Of a stretch of DNA of 60,022 nucleotides, positions 19,850-27,281 are shown one piece after another. The stretch is from NCBI RefSeq assembly GCF_002938425.1, contig NZ_POQU01000014.1, forward strand, positions 1 to 60,022, in the 5' to 3' direction. This DNA is from Blastococcus atacamensis (GTDB taxonomy: Bacteria > Actinomycetota > Actinomycetes > Mycobacteriales > Geodermatophilaceae). The position numbers and the translations under genes were made by a program. The first letter of the stretch is position 1. Every line of letters starts with the position of its first letter. A model generated the notes under the pieces. It saw only the letters and a program-made list of their open reading frames with translations. It was not told the DNA's origin and made no database searches.

Positions 19850-20524
19850 TCAGCTCGCGGGAGGAATCGGCCCGTGCACCGGGGACGCCGTCAGCACGAC
19901 GGTCGCACCACCGGCCTCGACCGCCTGGAGGGTCCGCAACTGCAGGAGCCCCGGCTGCTCGGTGATCATCCGGGCCGCGTTCGCCAACGCCCGCGCGGAC
20001 GCGACCTCCGACCGCGCCCGTTCCAGCGCCGCCTGCCCCTGCGCCCGGGCGGCAGCCACGTCGGCAGCCGCCCGCCGGAGCTCGGCGGGCACCATCACGT
20101 CGCGGACCGCCAGGCCCTCGAGCGCCATCCCGACCTCGCCGGCCGTCTCCGCTACCCGCTCCGCGATGCCGTCCGGGAGCGAGTCCCGGGCGGCGAGCAG
20201 CTCGTCGAGGGTGCGCCCGGCCACCGCCTCGCGCAGCCCGATCTGCAGCGCGACGTAGAGAAAGCCGTCGGCGCTCTCCGTCGCCTCGTGCCAGCGCCGC
20301 GGATCCGCGACGCGGACGGTCGCGATCAGGCTCACCTTGACCGCCAGCCCGTCGGCCGTCAGGACCTCCTGGGCCGGGACGAGGAGCAGCCGCGGGCGGA
20401 CGTGCACCCGCACCTGCCGACGCCGGCGCCGGCGCACCCGGTGCCGTCCCGGACCCAACTCGGTCTCGAAGCGGCCGTCCCGGTACACCAGGACCCGCTC
20501 CCACTCCTGCGCGGTCACCCGCAC
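19850..20524 (-). CDS. SPFH/Band 7 (slipin-like) protein without a membrane helix
   Basis: 224 residues. The SPFH fold is suggested by ELGPGRHRV, the slipin-type EVLTADGLAVKVSL and VADPRRWHEA, then RDSLPDGIAERVAETAGEVGM. An Ala/Glu/Arg coiled segment follows (AAADVAAARAQGQAALERAR). The usual N-terminal membrane hairpin of slipins is absent; instead there is a very basic RVRRRRRRQVRV. The GTG at 20524 is chosen because GAGGAGGAG lies 9 nt upstream; GTG 20533 is an alternative. No NfeD-type partner is nearby, so it stands alone. The 281 bp upstream (20525-20805) hold no gene I can support. Confidence 0.72.
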   Translation of the reverse strand: MRVTAQEWERVLVYRDGRFETELGPGRHRVRRRRRRQVRVHVRPRLLLVPAQEVLTADGLAVKVSLIATVRVADPRRWHEATESADGFLYVALQIGLREAVAGRTLDELLAARDSLPDGIAERVAETAGEVGMALEGLAVRDVMVPAELRRAAADVAAARAQGQAALERARSEVASARALANAARMITEQPGLLQLRTLQAVEAGGATVVLTASPVHGPIPPAS

Positions 20525-20796
20525 GTTCTCCACCTCCTCCTCGGTCCCGGTCGCACGGACCGCCCGGCGCGTGGTCGGGCGCCGGCGGGGAACGCACGGG
20601 ACGCTGCAGACCGCCGGAGCCGGAATGACCGCGCGCCGGACGGCGTCGGGAGTCGAACCCGCGCGTTCCTGAGACGCTTGCCCATACATGGCACGCCCGT
20701 GACCGACGCGCAGAACCTGCGGCGGCGATGCCGCCCGGCTGCTGACCACGAGCCGCGAGAAGGTAGCGCGACCGCCCGTCGGGTGTCCTCCCGTTT

Positions 20797-20966
20797 TTCG
20801 GGCGGTCAGGTGCGGAACGAGCCGGCGTCGCCCCGGGGCGAGCCGATCAGGAGTCCTACCCCGGCCTCGACCGCGGCGTAGACCAGCAGCGCCAGCCCGA
20901 CGACCAGCGCCGGCGGGACGACCCCCGGCGCGCTCCGCCACCAGCCCGGACCGCGCTCCGCCTCGG
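20797..20966. repeat. Direct repeat copy 1 (DUF1353 tail region)
   Basis: This segment is highly similar to 21635-21835 and identical over the 34 bases around the stop codons. Copy 2 has about 39 bp more in the middle. It encodes the membrane tail of the DUF1353 gene. Confidence 0.8.
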
Positions 20967-21000
20967 CGGGAATGTCATCCCCCTTTGCCACGGTTGTCAT
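20806..21000 (-). CDS. Small single-helix protein, truncated duplicate of the DUF1353 C-terminus
   Basis: 64 residues. After a short hydrophilic start (MTTVAKGDD), residues about 18-64 repeat the C-terminal tail of the DUF1353 protein at 21.6-22.2 kb: both have PGWWRSAPGV, a membrane helix around LALLVYAAVEA and the ending GSPRGDAGSFRT. The catalytic-type DUF1353 domain is missing. The frame is preserved and many differences are silent or conservative, so it may be expressed, or it may be a decaying partial duplication. No clear ribosome site is seen. Confidence 0.5.
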   Translation of the reverse strand: MTTVAKGDDIPAEAERGPGWWRSAPGVVPPALVVGLALLVYAAVEAGVGLLIGSPRGDAGSFRT

Positions 21001-21217
21001 GTCCAGGCAACCCGGTCCTCGCATGCTCGAGGGGCGCCCGAGAAGGCGCGCACCGGCCGAGCGCGGCACCGCCCCGAGCGGTTCCACCGGCCAGGCAGTT
21101 CGACACCGCCGCCGGCTCGGCACCACGTGAGCCACCCAGAACGTCCGCAGACACCGTCGTCTCGCCATTCCGCTCGGCCTTCCGCGCCGCACGCCGTCCC
21201 GAGACAAGAGGTTCCCC

Positions 21218-21619
21218 GTGAACGCAGAGCGACTTCCCCTGAACGATGACCACGGCGACCAGTTCCCCGGCGCCCTTCCCGCACCCCGGACCGTCCTTCC
21301 CCGCCACGATGCGGCCGACGAGCGGCTCGTCCGCATGCGCACGGCGTACGTGTACAAGATCGACTCCGCGGTGGAGGTCGACCGCGAAAACCTCGCCGAC
21401 GAGCTGGCCACGTCCTTCGCGCACGAGGCCTCCGCTCTCCGGTTCTCAGACGCACGGCCCCGGCGTCCGAGCCGCGGCACCCCGGCGCGCACCCGCACCG
21501 GCAGTCCGGCGAGCCGCGCGACCGCGGCCGGCGGGACCATGCGGGCGTTGATCCGGCGGTTCGACCGCTACACCCTCAAGGTCTTCAACGCCGGGACGCC
21601 GACCCGCCCGCTCGACTGA
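21218..21619 (+). CDS. Hypothetical protein
   Basis: 133 residues, not recognised. The GTG start has AGAGG 6 nt upstream. The middle (RMRTAYVYKIDSAVEVDREN) reads as a normal mixed-polarity segment. The region around residues 80-105 is Arg/Pro/Thr-rich and low in complexity, and the C-terminus is basic (MRALIRRFDRYTLKVF). It lies between the two copies of the DUF1353 tail repeat and points into copy 2. It may be a lineage-specific gene or a non-coding frame; the ribosome site favours coding. Confidence 0.45.
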   Translation: MNAERLPLNDDHGDQFPGALPAPRTVLPRHDAADERLVRMRTAYVYKIDSAVEVDRENLADELATSFAHEASALRFSDARPRRPSRGTPARTRTGSPASRATAAGGTMRALIRRFDRYTLKVFNAGTPTRPLD

Positions 21620-21634
21620 GCGCGAGCGCGCCCC

Positions 21635-21835
21635 TTCGGGCGGTCAGGTGCGGAACGAGCCGGCGTCGCCTCGGGGCGAGCCGGTCAGGAATCCCACTGC
21701 GGCCTCGACGGCGGCGTAGACCAGCAGGGCCAGCCCGATGACCAGCCCCGGCGGCACGACCACCGGTGCGGCCAGCACCGAGATGCCGAGGACGCCCGGC
21801 GCGCTCCGCCACCACCCGGGGCGGCGCTCGGCGTC
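21635..21835. repeat. Direct repeat copy 2 (DUF1353 tail region)
   Basis: Partner of 20797-20966; this copy is the 3' end of the full DUF1353 gene. The two are about 840 bp apart in the same orientation with a short hypothetical gene between. Confidence 0.8.
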
Positions 21836-22183
21836 GACCAGCGCTCCCCACCGGACGCCGCACCACATCAGCCAGCGCCGCACCACCGGCACGCCGTTCT
21901 CCCGCATGACCCGGCGGAAGAGACCGTCGGCGTCGGCCGAGGTGACCGCTCCGCTGCGGATGCCCTCCGTGCACAGCCAGTCGTGCAGGATCGCGGCCGC
22001 CGTGTAGCGGCCGAAGCGCGGCACGAGCCACACCACGAGCCGGGGCACCGTCGCGAAGTCGGTCAGGAAGCCGGCGGGCACCACGAAGCGGTCCCGCTTC
22101 CCGCGGTAGACCAGCGGCTCCTCCACGGCCCAGTGGTCGTCGTCCACGCTGCGGACGACGACGTCGCCCGACTCCAGCGGCAC
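21644..22183 (-). CDS. DUF1353 family protein with C-terminal membrane helix
   Basis: 179 residues. The DUF1353 core is visible as FVVPAGFLTDFATVPRLVVWLVP, then YTAAAILHDWLC and FRRVMRENGV, with the conserved Thr-Asp-Phe and His-Asp-Trp. In phages and bacteria this small domain is of unknown biochemical role. Here it carries an added hydrophobic tail of about 60 residues (LAAPVVVPPGLVIGLALLVYAAVEA), which makes it a membrane protein. The GTG start is 5 bp after the Pr6Pr gene's stop, so the two are likely co-transcribed. Its tail is duplicated at 20.8 kb. Confidence 0.7.
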   Translation of the reverse strand: MPLESGDVVVRSVDDDHWAVEEPLVYRGKRDRFVVPAGFLTDFATVPRLVVWLVPRFGRYTAAAILHDWLCTEGIRSGAVTSADADGLFRRVMRENGVPVVRRWLMWCGVRWGALVDAERRPGWWRSAPGVLGISVLAAPVVVPPGLVIGLALLVYAAVEAAVGFLTGSPRGDAGSFRT

Positions 22184-22188
22184 CGCGC

Positions 22189-22883
22189 TCAGCCCGCGCC
22201 GACCGGGCACCCGAGCCGCCCGCCCATCGCGGCGATCGGCGGGAGCCGGCGGTCCACGAGCCGGAACAGCAGCAGGAACGCCAGCGCCAGCGCGACGACG
22301 ATCGCGAGGTTGCGCAGGGCGATGGCGTAGCCGTGGGTGGCGACGTCCATGAAGTGGTAGGGGTACCAACCGGTGACCACGCCCTGGGCGAGGATCCAGG
22401 CGATCCAGGCGACCGGCCACAGCAGGGCGCGGGCCACGACGCCGGAGGGAATGCGCGGGCGCGGGCCCAGCAGCAGCCAGCCGAGCACCGTCATCACCGG
22501 GGAGACGTAGTGCTCACCGGCGTTGGTCCAGGCGTTGATCCCCTGCGGGTCGTACAGCGGGGCGAGCACGACGGCGTGGACGATCCCGGTGATCGTGATC
22601 CCGATCAGCGACCCAGGCGGGCGACCCGCCAGAGCCGGCCGTCGGAGAGCGGGTCGCGGACCAGCGGCAGCACGGACGCGAGCACCAGCAGATTGCTCTG
22701 GATCGTGAAGTAGCCGAAGAACCGGACGACGCGCTCGACGACTCCCAGGGAGGGGTCCGCGGGGTCGACGAGGTGCAGCACGAACTCGGTGCCCACCGAC
22801 AGCGCGACCACGACGGCCAGCACGGCCCACCAGGCGCGTGCCGCCCCGAGGCCGACGTCCGCGGCAGGCGTCGTCACGGTCAC
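22189..22883 (-). pseudogene. Pr6Pr family membrane protein, interrupted by a one-base frameshift
   Basis: Six-helix family named for three conserved prolines, function unknown. The first 92 codons from the GTG at 22883 (AWWAVLAVVVALSVGTEFVLH ... YFTIQSNLLVLASVLP) run to DGRLWRVARL and then hit a stop. The family continues without loss in the next frame (SLIGITITGIVHAVVLAPL ... PYHFMDVATHGYA). Restoring one G in the CTGGGTCGCTG run near 22607 rejoins them into a 231-residue protein of normal length. The span is 695 bp, one short of a whole number of codons. This is either a real recent frameshift or a sequencing undercall. Confidence 0.75.
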
Positions 22884-22904
22884 CCGCCGGATTCTGCCAA
22901 CTGC

Positions 22905-23750
22905 TCACCCGATCCTCCGCGACACCACCCGTTCGGTGACGCGCCGCACCGTGCCGGCGCGGCCGGAGAGGACGGCGTCCAGCAGCCGGTTGACCGGCGG
23001 CATCTCGCCGAGCCGGGCGATGCCCGACCAGCGCGGCACCCCGATGGTCCGCGCCCGCGACGCGGCCAGGCAGTCCGCGACCCGCTCGGCAACCCGGTCC
23101 GGGGAGATCCCCCGCGACAGTCGGCCCTCGGCGTCGGCGTCGGACACCGGCGCGTGTCCGTGCCCGCGGGCCAGCCACTCGGTGCGGACGAAGAAGGGGT
23201 TCACCGAGGAGACGCGCACGCCCCGGGCGGCCACCTCGCGCCGCAAACCGTTCAGGAAGCCGTCGACGCCGGCCTTGGTGGCCGAGTAGACGGTGAGCGG
23301 CGGCACCTGCGCCCAGGCGGCGACCGAGGAGACGGCGACGACGTCGGCACGGCCGCGCTCGGCCGCCGTCGACAGCAGGTGCGGCAGCGCCAGCCGGGTG
23401 AGCTCCACGACGGCCGTCAGGTTCGTGGCCACGACGCCCTCGACCGCCTCCCCCGGCATGTCCTCCACGAGGCCCGCCCACCCGAGGCCGGCGTTGTGCA
23501 CGACCGCGTCGATCCGGCCGTGCTCCGACAGCGTGCGCTCGACCAGCGCCGCCCGGTCCGCGGCGTCGGCGACGTCGGCCACGGTCGTCGTCACCCCGGG
23601 GAGGGCGCCCACCGCCTCCTCGAGCCGGTCCCCGTTTCGGGCGCAGGTGACCACCCGCGCGCCTCCGGCGGCCAGCCGGTGGACGGTGGACCGGCCGATG
23701 CCGGCGCTCCCCCCGGTGACGAGGACGACGCGCTGCTGCAGATGGCTCAT
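22905..23750 (-). CDS. Short-chain dehydrogenase/reductase
   Basis: 281-residue classical SDR. The cofactor loop TGGSAGIG, the NAG motif (HNAGLGWAG) and the YSATK active site are all present, with the catalytic Ser in VSSVAAW. The C-terminal 60 residues are basic and Arg-rich (GTVRRVTERVVSRRIG), more than usual. The ATG follows a weak TAGGAC hexamer by 6 nt. It reads toward the Pr6Pr gene on the same strand, 21 bp away. Substrate unknown. Confidence 0.85.
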   Translation of the reverse strand: MSHLQQRVVLVTGGSAGIGRSTVHRLAAGGARVVTCARNGDRLEEAVGALPGVTTTVADVADAADRAALVERTLSEHGRIDAVVHNAGLGWAGLVEDMPGEAVEGVVATNLTAVVELTRLALPHLLSTAAERGRADVVAVSSVAAWAQVPPLTVYSATKAGVDGFLNGLRREVAARGVRVSSVNPFFVRTEWLARGHGHAPVSDADAEGRLSRGISPDRVAERVADCLAASRARTIGVPRWSGIARLGEMPPVNRLLDAVLSGRAGTVRRVTERVVSRRIG

Positions 23751-23820
23751 GGTGGGGTCCTACCCCAGGAGGACATCACATCCACCGGGCGCATCGTTTC
23801 CGGGGCCACGGGGCACAACG

Positions 23821-24840
23821 ATGATCATGCGCCTGCCCGAGCCCCGTGGTCCGCTGAGCGACGCCCTCGCCCGCGACCTCGCCACCCGGACCACGCTGTC
23901 GGCGGAGACGGCGGCGATCGCCGAGCGGTCCGCGGCCGATCCGGCCGACGCCCTGGCCGACGATGACCTGCAGCTCGCCCTGGCCATCGCCTACGAGCTG
24001 CACTACCGCGGCTTCGACGGGATCTCCGACGACTGGGAGTGGGATCCGGCGCTGCTCTTCCTGCGCGCGGGCCTGGAGCGCCGCCACCTCGCCGCGCTGC
24101 GCAGCCTGGTCGGGCCGGTCCCGGTGACCGACGAACCCGTCGACCGCCAGATCACCGCGCTGATCGACGCCGACGACAGCCCGTCGCTGTCGACCTACAT
24201 GGCCAAGAAGGGTTCGCTGGAGCAGTGGCGCGAGTACCTCACGCTGCGCTCGGTCTACCACCTCAAGGAGGCCGATCCGCACACCTTCGCCATCCCCCGC
24301 CTCTCCGGGCGGACGAAGGCGGCCATGGTGGAGATCCAGGCCGACGAGTACGGCGGCGGCTCGGCCGCGCGTATGCACAGCGAGCTGTTCGCCGGCCTGA
24401 TGCGCGACCTCGACCTGGACCCCGGCTACGGCGCCCTGTGGGACGAGGCGCCCACCGCGGCGTTCGCCTCGGTCAACACGATGTCCCTCTTCGGTCTGCA
24501 CCGGCGGTGGCGGGGGGCGGCGCTGGGGCACCTGACCGCGGTGGAGATGACCTCGTCCGAGCCGAGCCGGCGGTACTCGGCGGGGCTGCGCCGGCTGGGC
24601 TTCGACGAGCGGACGACGGTGTTCTACGACGAGCACGTGGAGGCCGACGCCGTCCACGAGCAGATCGCCTCGGTCGACATGTGCGGCTCCCTGGTCGCGG
24701 GCGAGCCGGAGCTGACCACCGACGTGCTGTTCGGTGCGGCGACCTCCCTGGCGATGGACGGGCTCGCCGCCCGCCATCTGCTGGGCGCCTGGGAGGCCGG
24801 CCGCTCCGCGCTCTACCGGGACCGCGCGCTCGCCGCCTGA
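23821..24840 (+). CDS. Iron-containing redox enzyme family protein (haem-oxygenase-like fold)
   Basis: 339 residues, almost wholly helical. Candidate metal ligands sit in the pattern IQADEYGGG ... MHSELFAGLM, then HLTAVEMTSSEPSRRY and YDEHVEADAVHEQIASVDM, the E/H arrangement of the di-iron haem-oxygenase-like (PF14518) family. Members oxidise small or amino-acid-derived substrates, but this subgroup has no assigned reaction. Two ATGs (23821, 23827) compete; no ribosome site helps. It is divergent from the SDR gene, and its 3' end overlaps the symporter gene by 28 bp on the opposite strand. Confidence 0.75.
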   Translation: MIMRLPEPRGPLSDALARDLATRTTLSAETAAIAERSAADPADALADDDLQLALAIAYELHYRGFDGISDDWEWDPALLFLRAGLERRHLAALRSLVGPVPVTDEPVDRQITALIDADDSPSLSTYMAKKGSLEQWREYLTLRSVYHLKEADPHTFAIPRLSGRTKAAMVEIQADEYGGGSAARMHSELFAGLMRDLDLDPGYGALWDEAPTAAFASVNTMSLFGLHRRWRGAALGHLTAVEMTSSEPSRRYSAGLRRLGFDERTTVFYDEHVEADAVHEQIASVDMCGSLVAGEPELTTDVLFGAATSLAMDGLAARHLLGAWEAGRSALYRDRALAA

Positions 24841-25706
24841 TCCACCGCGGCGCCGGCGCTCCGGGTGATGAGCCACCCGAAGACGGCGGCCAGCGGGAAC
24901 ATCAGCACGCCGTAGACCGCCGCAGGCACCGCCAGCTCCACGCTGTCCAGCACGCTGATGGCCACCGCGATCGCCAGCGTGCTGTTGTGGATGCCGATCT
25001 CGAACGCGCTGGCGGTCGCCTGCCGGCGCTGCACCCCGAGCAGCCGCGGCACGGTGAAGCCGATCGTCAGGCTGAGCAGGCAGAAGACGACGGCGGGCAG
25101 GCCGATCTGGCGGAGGTACTCCCCGATCCGGTCCTGCTCGGCCAGCATCGTGCCGACGATCACCAGCGCCAGCACGACCGCCGACAGGATGCGCACCGGC
25201 CTGTCCATGCGGTCGGCGAAGCCTGCCGACCGCCGGCGGACCAGCATGCCCAGCGCCACGGGCACGACCACCACCGCGAAGACCTGGACGGTCTTGCCGA
25301 ACTGCAGACCCAGCGAGCCGCTGTCGGCCGGGTCGAAGTACTGGACGGCGAGGTTCGTGACGACCGGCAGGGTGATCACGGCGATCACCGAGTTGATCGC
25401 CGTCAGGGTGATGTTGAGGGCGACGTCGCCACGGAAGAGGTGGCTGAACAGGTTCGCGGTGGTGCCCCCGGGCGAGGCCGCCAGCAGCAGCATCCCCACC
25501 GCCAGCAGCGGCGGGAGGTCGAAGGCCAGCACCACGCCGAAGCAGAGCGCCGGGAGGACGAGCAGCTGGAGCCCCAGCGCGATCAGCACGACCTTGGGAC
25601 GGCGACCGATGGCCGCGAAGTCGCCCGGGGTGAGCGAGAGCCCGAGGCCGAACATGACGACCGCCAGGGCCAGTGGCAGGGCGACGGTGGTGAGCGCGGA
25701 ATCCAT
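24813..25706 (-). CDS. Bile acid:sodium symporter (BASS) family transporter
   Basis: 297 residues with about ten membrane helices. The family signature region ASPGGTTANLFSHLFRGD (near 80-97) and the second half motif FEIGIHNSTLAIAVA are clear. Members carry organic anions such as bile acids or pyruvate with sodium; the actual substrate cannot be read from the sequence. The ATG has GGAGG 6 nt upstream. The last 28 bp overlap the end of the convergent iron-enzyme gene. Confidence 0.88.
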   Translation of the reverse strand: MDSALTTVALPLALAVVMFGLGLSLTPGDFAAIGRRPKVVLIALGLQLLVLPALCFGVVLAFDLPPLLAVGMLLLAASPGGTTANLFSHLFRGDVALNITLTAINSVIAVITLPVVTNLAVQYFDPADSGSLGLQFGKTVQVFAVVVVPVALGMLVRRRSAGFADRMDRPVRILSAVVLALVIVGTMLAEQDRIGEYLRQIGLPAVVFCLLSLTIGFTVPRLLGVQRRQATASAFEIGIHNSTLAIAVAISVLDSVELAVPAAVYGVLMFPLAAVFGWLITRSAGAAVDQAASARSR

Positions 25707-25778
25707 CGGACCTCCGATCGGGGCGCCGGTGCGACGCTCCGCGAATCATGAGGGGCGCAGGTCACACCTGGGGGGATC

Positions 25779-26902
25779 GTGCCGTGGGACCCGCTCGAGT
25801 ACTACAGCCGCAACGAGCTGCCGTTCTTCGGCGGCCGGTCGCAGAAGTGGGAGGCGCTGGGCCGGCTCATCGCCCACGCCCGGCGCAGCGTGCTGACGGC
25901 CGCGGCCCTCCGGGAGAACCTGGACGACCGCAACGCCGTCACCGACGTCGTGGCGAAGGTCGGCGACGCCCCGGACGAGTCCGCCGCCCTGCAGGTGGCC
26001 CTGGACTCCGTGCGCGAGAGGTTCGGTTGGGCCTACGGCTCGTTCTGGGCGCTGGACCCCACGACGAACGTGCTGCGGTTCCAGCGTGAGTCCGGCTCCG
26101 CCGGTGACGAGTTCCGCAAGGTCACACTCGCCGCCAGCTTCGCCGAGGGCGTCGGCCTCTCCGGCCACGCCTGGCGGGCCCGCGACCTGGTCTTCGTGCG
26201 GGACCTCGCCCAGGTGACCGATTGCGTCCGCGCGCCCGCCGCTCAGCGGGCCGGAGTCAAGTCCGGCGTCTGCTTCCCGATCATCAGCGACGGCAAGGTC
26301 GTCGGGACGATGGACTTCTTCGTCACCGAGACCATCGACCTGTCCGACTCGCGCGGCTCGGCGCTGCGCAACGTGCAGCAGTTGGTCTCCCAGCGGCTGG
26401 ACATCCTCCGGCGCGCCGAGGCCGACGCGGCGAACTCCCGGGAGCTGCTGGAGACGGTCTCCCGGCTGCGCGAAGCCGCCGACGACGCCGGCCGGGTGGC
26501 CGACAGCGCCGTGGGCAAGACCTCCTCGATGACCACGGAGGTGCAGGCGCTGGCCAGCGCCTCGGCAGCCGTCGGCGACGTCATCCGGATCATCTCGAGC
26601 ATCGCCGACCAGACCAACCTGCTGGCCCTGAACGCGACGATCGAGGCGGCGCGGGCGGGCGAGTCCGGCAAGGGCTTCGCCGTCGTCGCCAACGAGGTGA
26701 AGGAGCTGGCCCGCGAGACCGCCGCGGCGACCAGCAAGGTCTCCGAGCAGATCGCCGGGATCCAGGCCGGCACCCAGTCGGTGTCCGACGGCATCCAGCG
26801 ACCAGCGAGGTCATCGGCGAGCTCGACGCCGTGCAGGCCCGCATCGGGGAGATCCTCGAGGAGCAGGTGCGCATGGCCCGGGCCTTCGAGACCACGCACT
26901 GA
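25779..26902 (+). pseudogene. Soluble GAF-domain chemoreceptor, interrupted by a one-base frameshift near the 3' end
   Basis: Residues about 55-205 form a GAF sensor domain ([12 protein letters not shown] ... [23 protein letters not shown]). Residues about 230-345 form a methyl-accepting signalling domain with its hairpin tip ([35 protein letters not shown]). There is no membrane helix, so it is cytoplasmic. The frame breaks at about 26802 after SVSDGIQ; the natural end ([21 protein letters not shown] ... FETTH) continues one frame over, and one added G (CAGGCGACC) repairs it to 374 residues. No che genes are in the window. Confidence 0.78.
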
Positions 26903-26921
26903 CCTCCGGCCCGCTGCGCGC

Positions 26922-27281
26922 TCAGCCCTCCTGGCGGAGCTGCGCGGCGGGCCGGGGGCGGCTCGGCGCGCTGGGCGCCGAGAACCCGGCGCGCTTGTGC
27001 GAGCCGTCGCAGAACGGCTTGATGCCGGACTTCCCGCACCGGCACAACGCGATGGTCTCCCGGCCCGGATCGATCTCGGCGCCGTCCTGGTCCAGCAACC
27101 GGAAGTCCCCGCGCACGATCAGCGGACCGTCGCGGTAGGGCGTGATCGTGGTGCCGCTCCCCCGCTCGGACACCGGGAGGTCCTCGTCGACGCGATGGGG
27201 CTCGGCGGGGCTCTCCTCGGTGGGCTGCACTGGCACGTCGTCCCCCTGCCCGGCGGCCGGTCGGCTCACACGCCCGGTCAT
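26922..27281 (-). CDS. CDGSH iron-sulfur protein
   Basis: 119 residues. The C-terminal half holds the CDGSH signature [16 protein letters not shown], which binds a redox-active [2Fe-2S] cluster through three Cys and one His. The first ~50 residues are acidic, disordered-looking and poor in conservation. Its ATG overlaps the TGA of glnE (ATGA), so translation is coupled to glnE. Small bacterial CDGSH proteins are linked to iron and redox balance in general; a role with GlnE is only suggested by position. Confidence 0.85.
   Translation of the reverse strand: MTGRVSRPAAGQGDDVPVQPTEESPAEPHRVDEDLPVSERGSGTTITPYRDGPLIVRGDFRLLDQDGAEIDPGRETIALCRCGKSGIKPFCDGSHKRAGFSAPSAPSRPRPAAQLRQEG

Noticed and set aside
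20640-20690. tRNA-like stretch: GGTTCGACTCCC T-arm and a possible CAG anticodon loop on the minus strand
   Set aside because: The acceptor stem does not pair, the variable loop is missing and no D-arm is found. It is probably chance, or at most a worn tRNA fragment.
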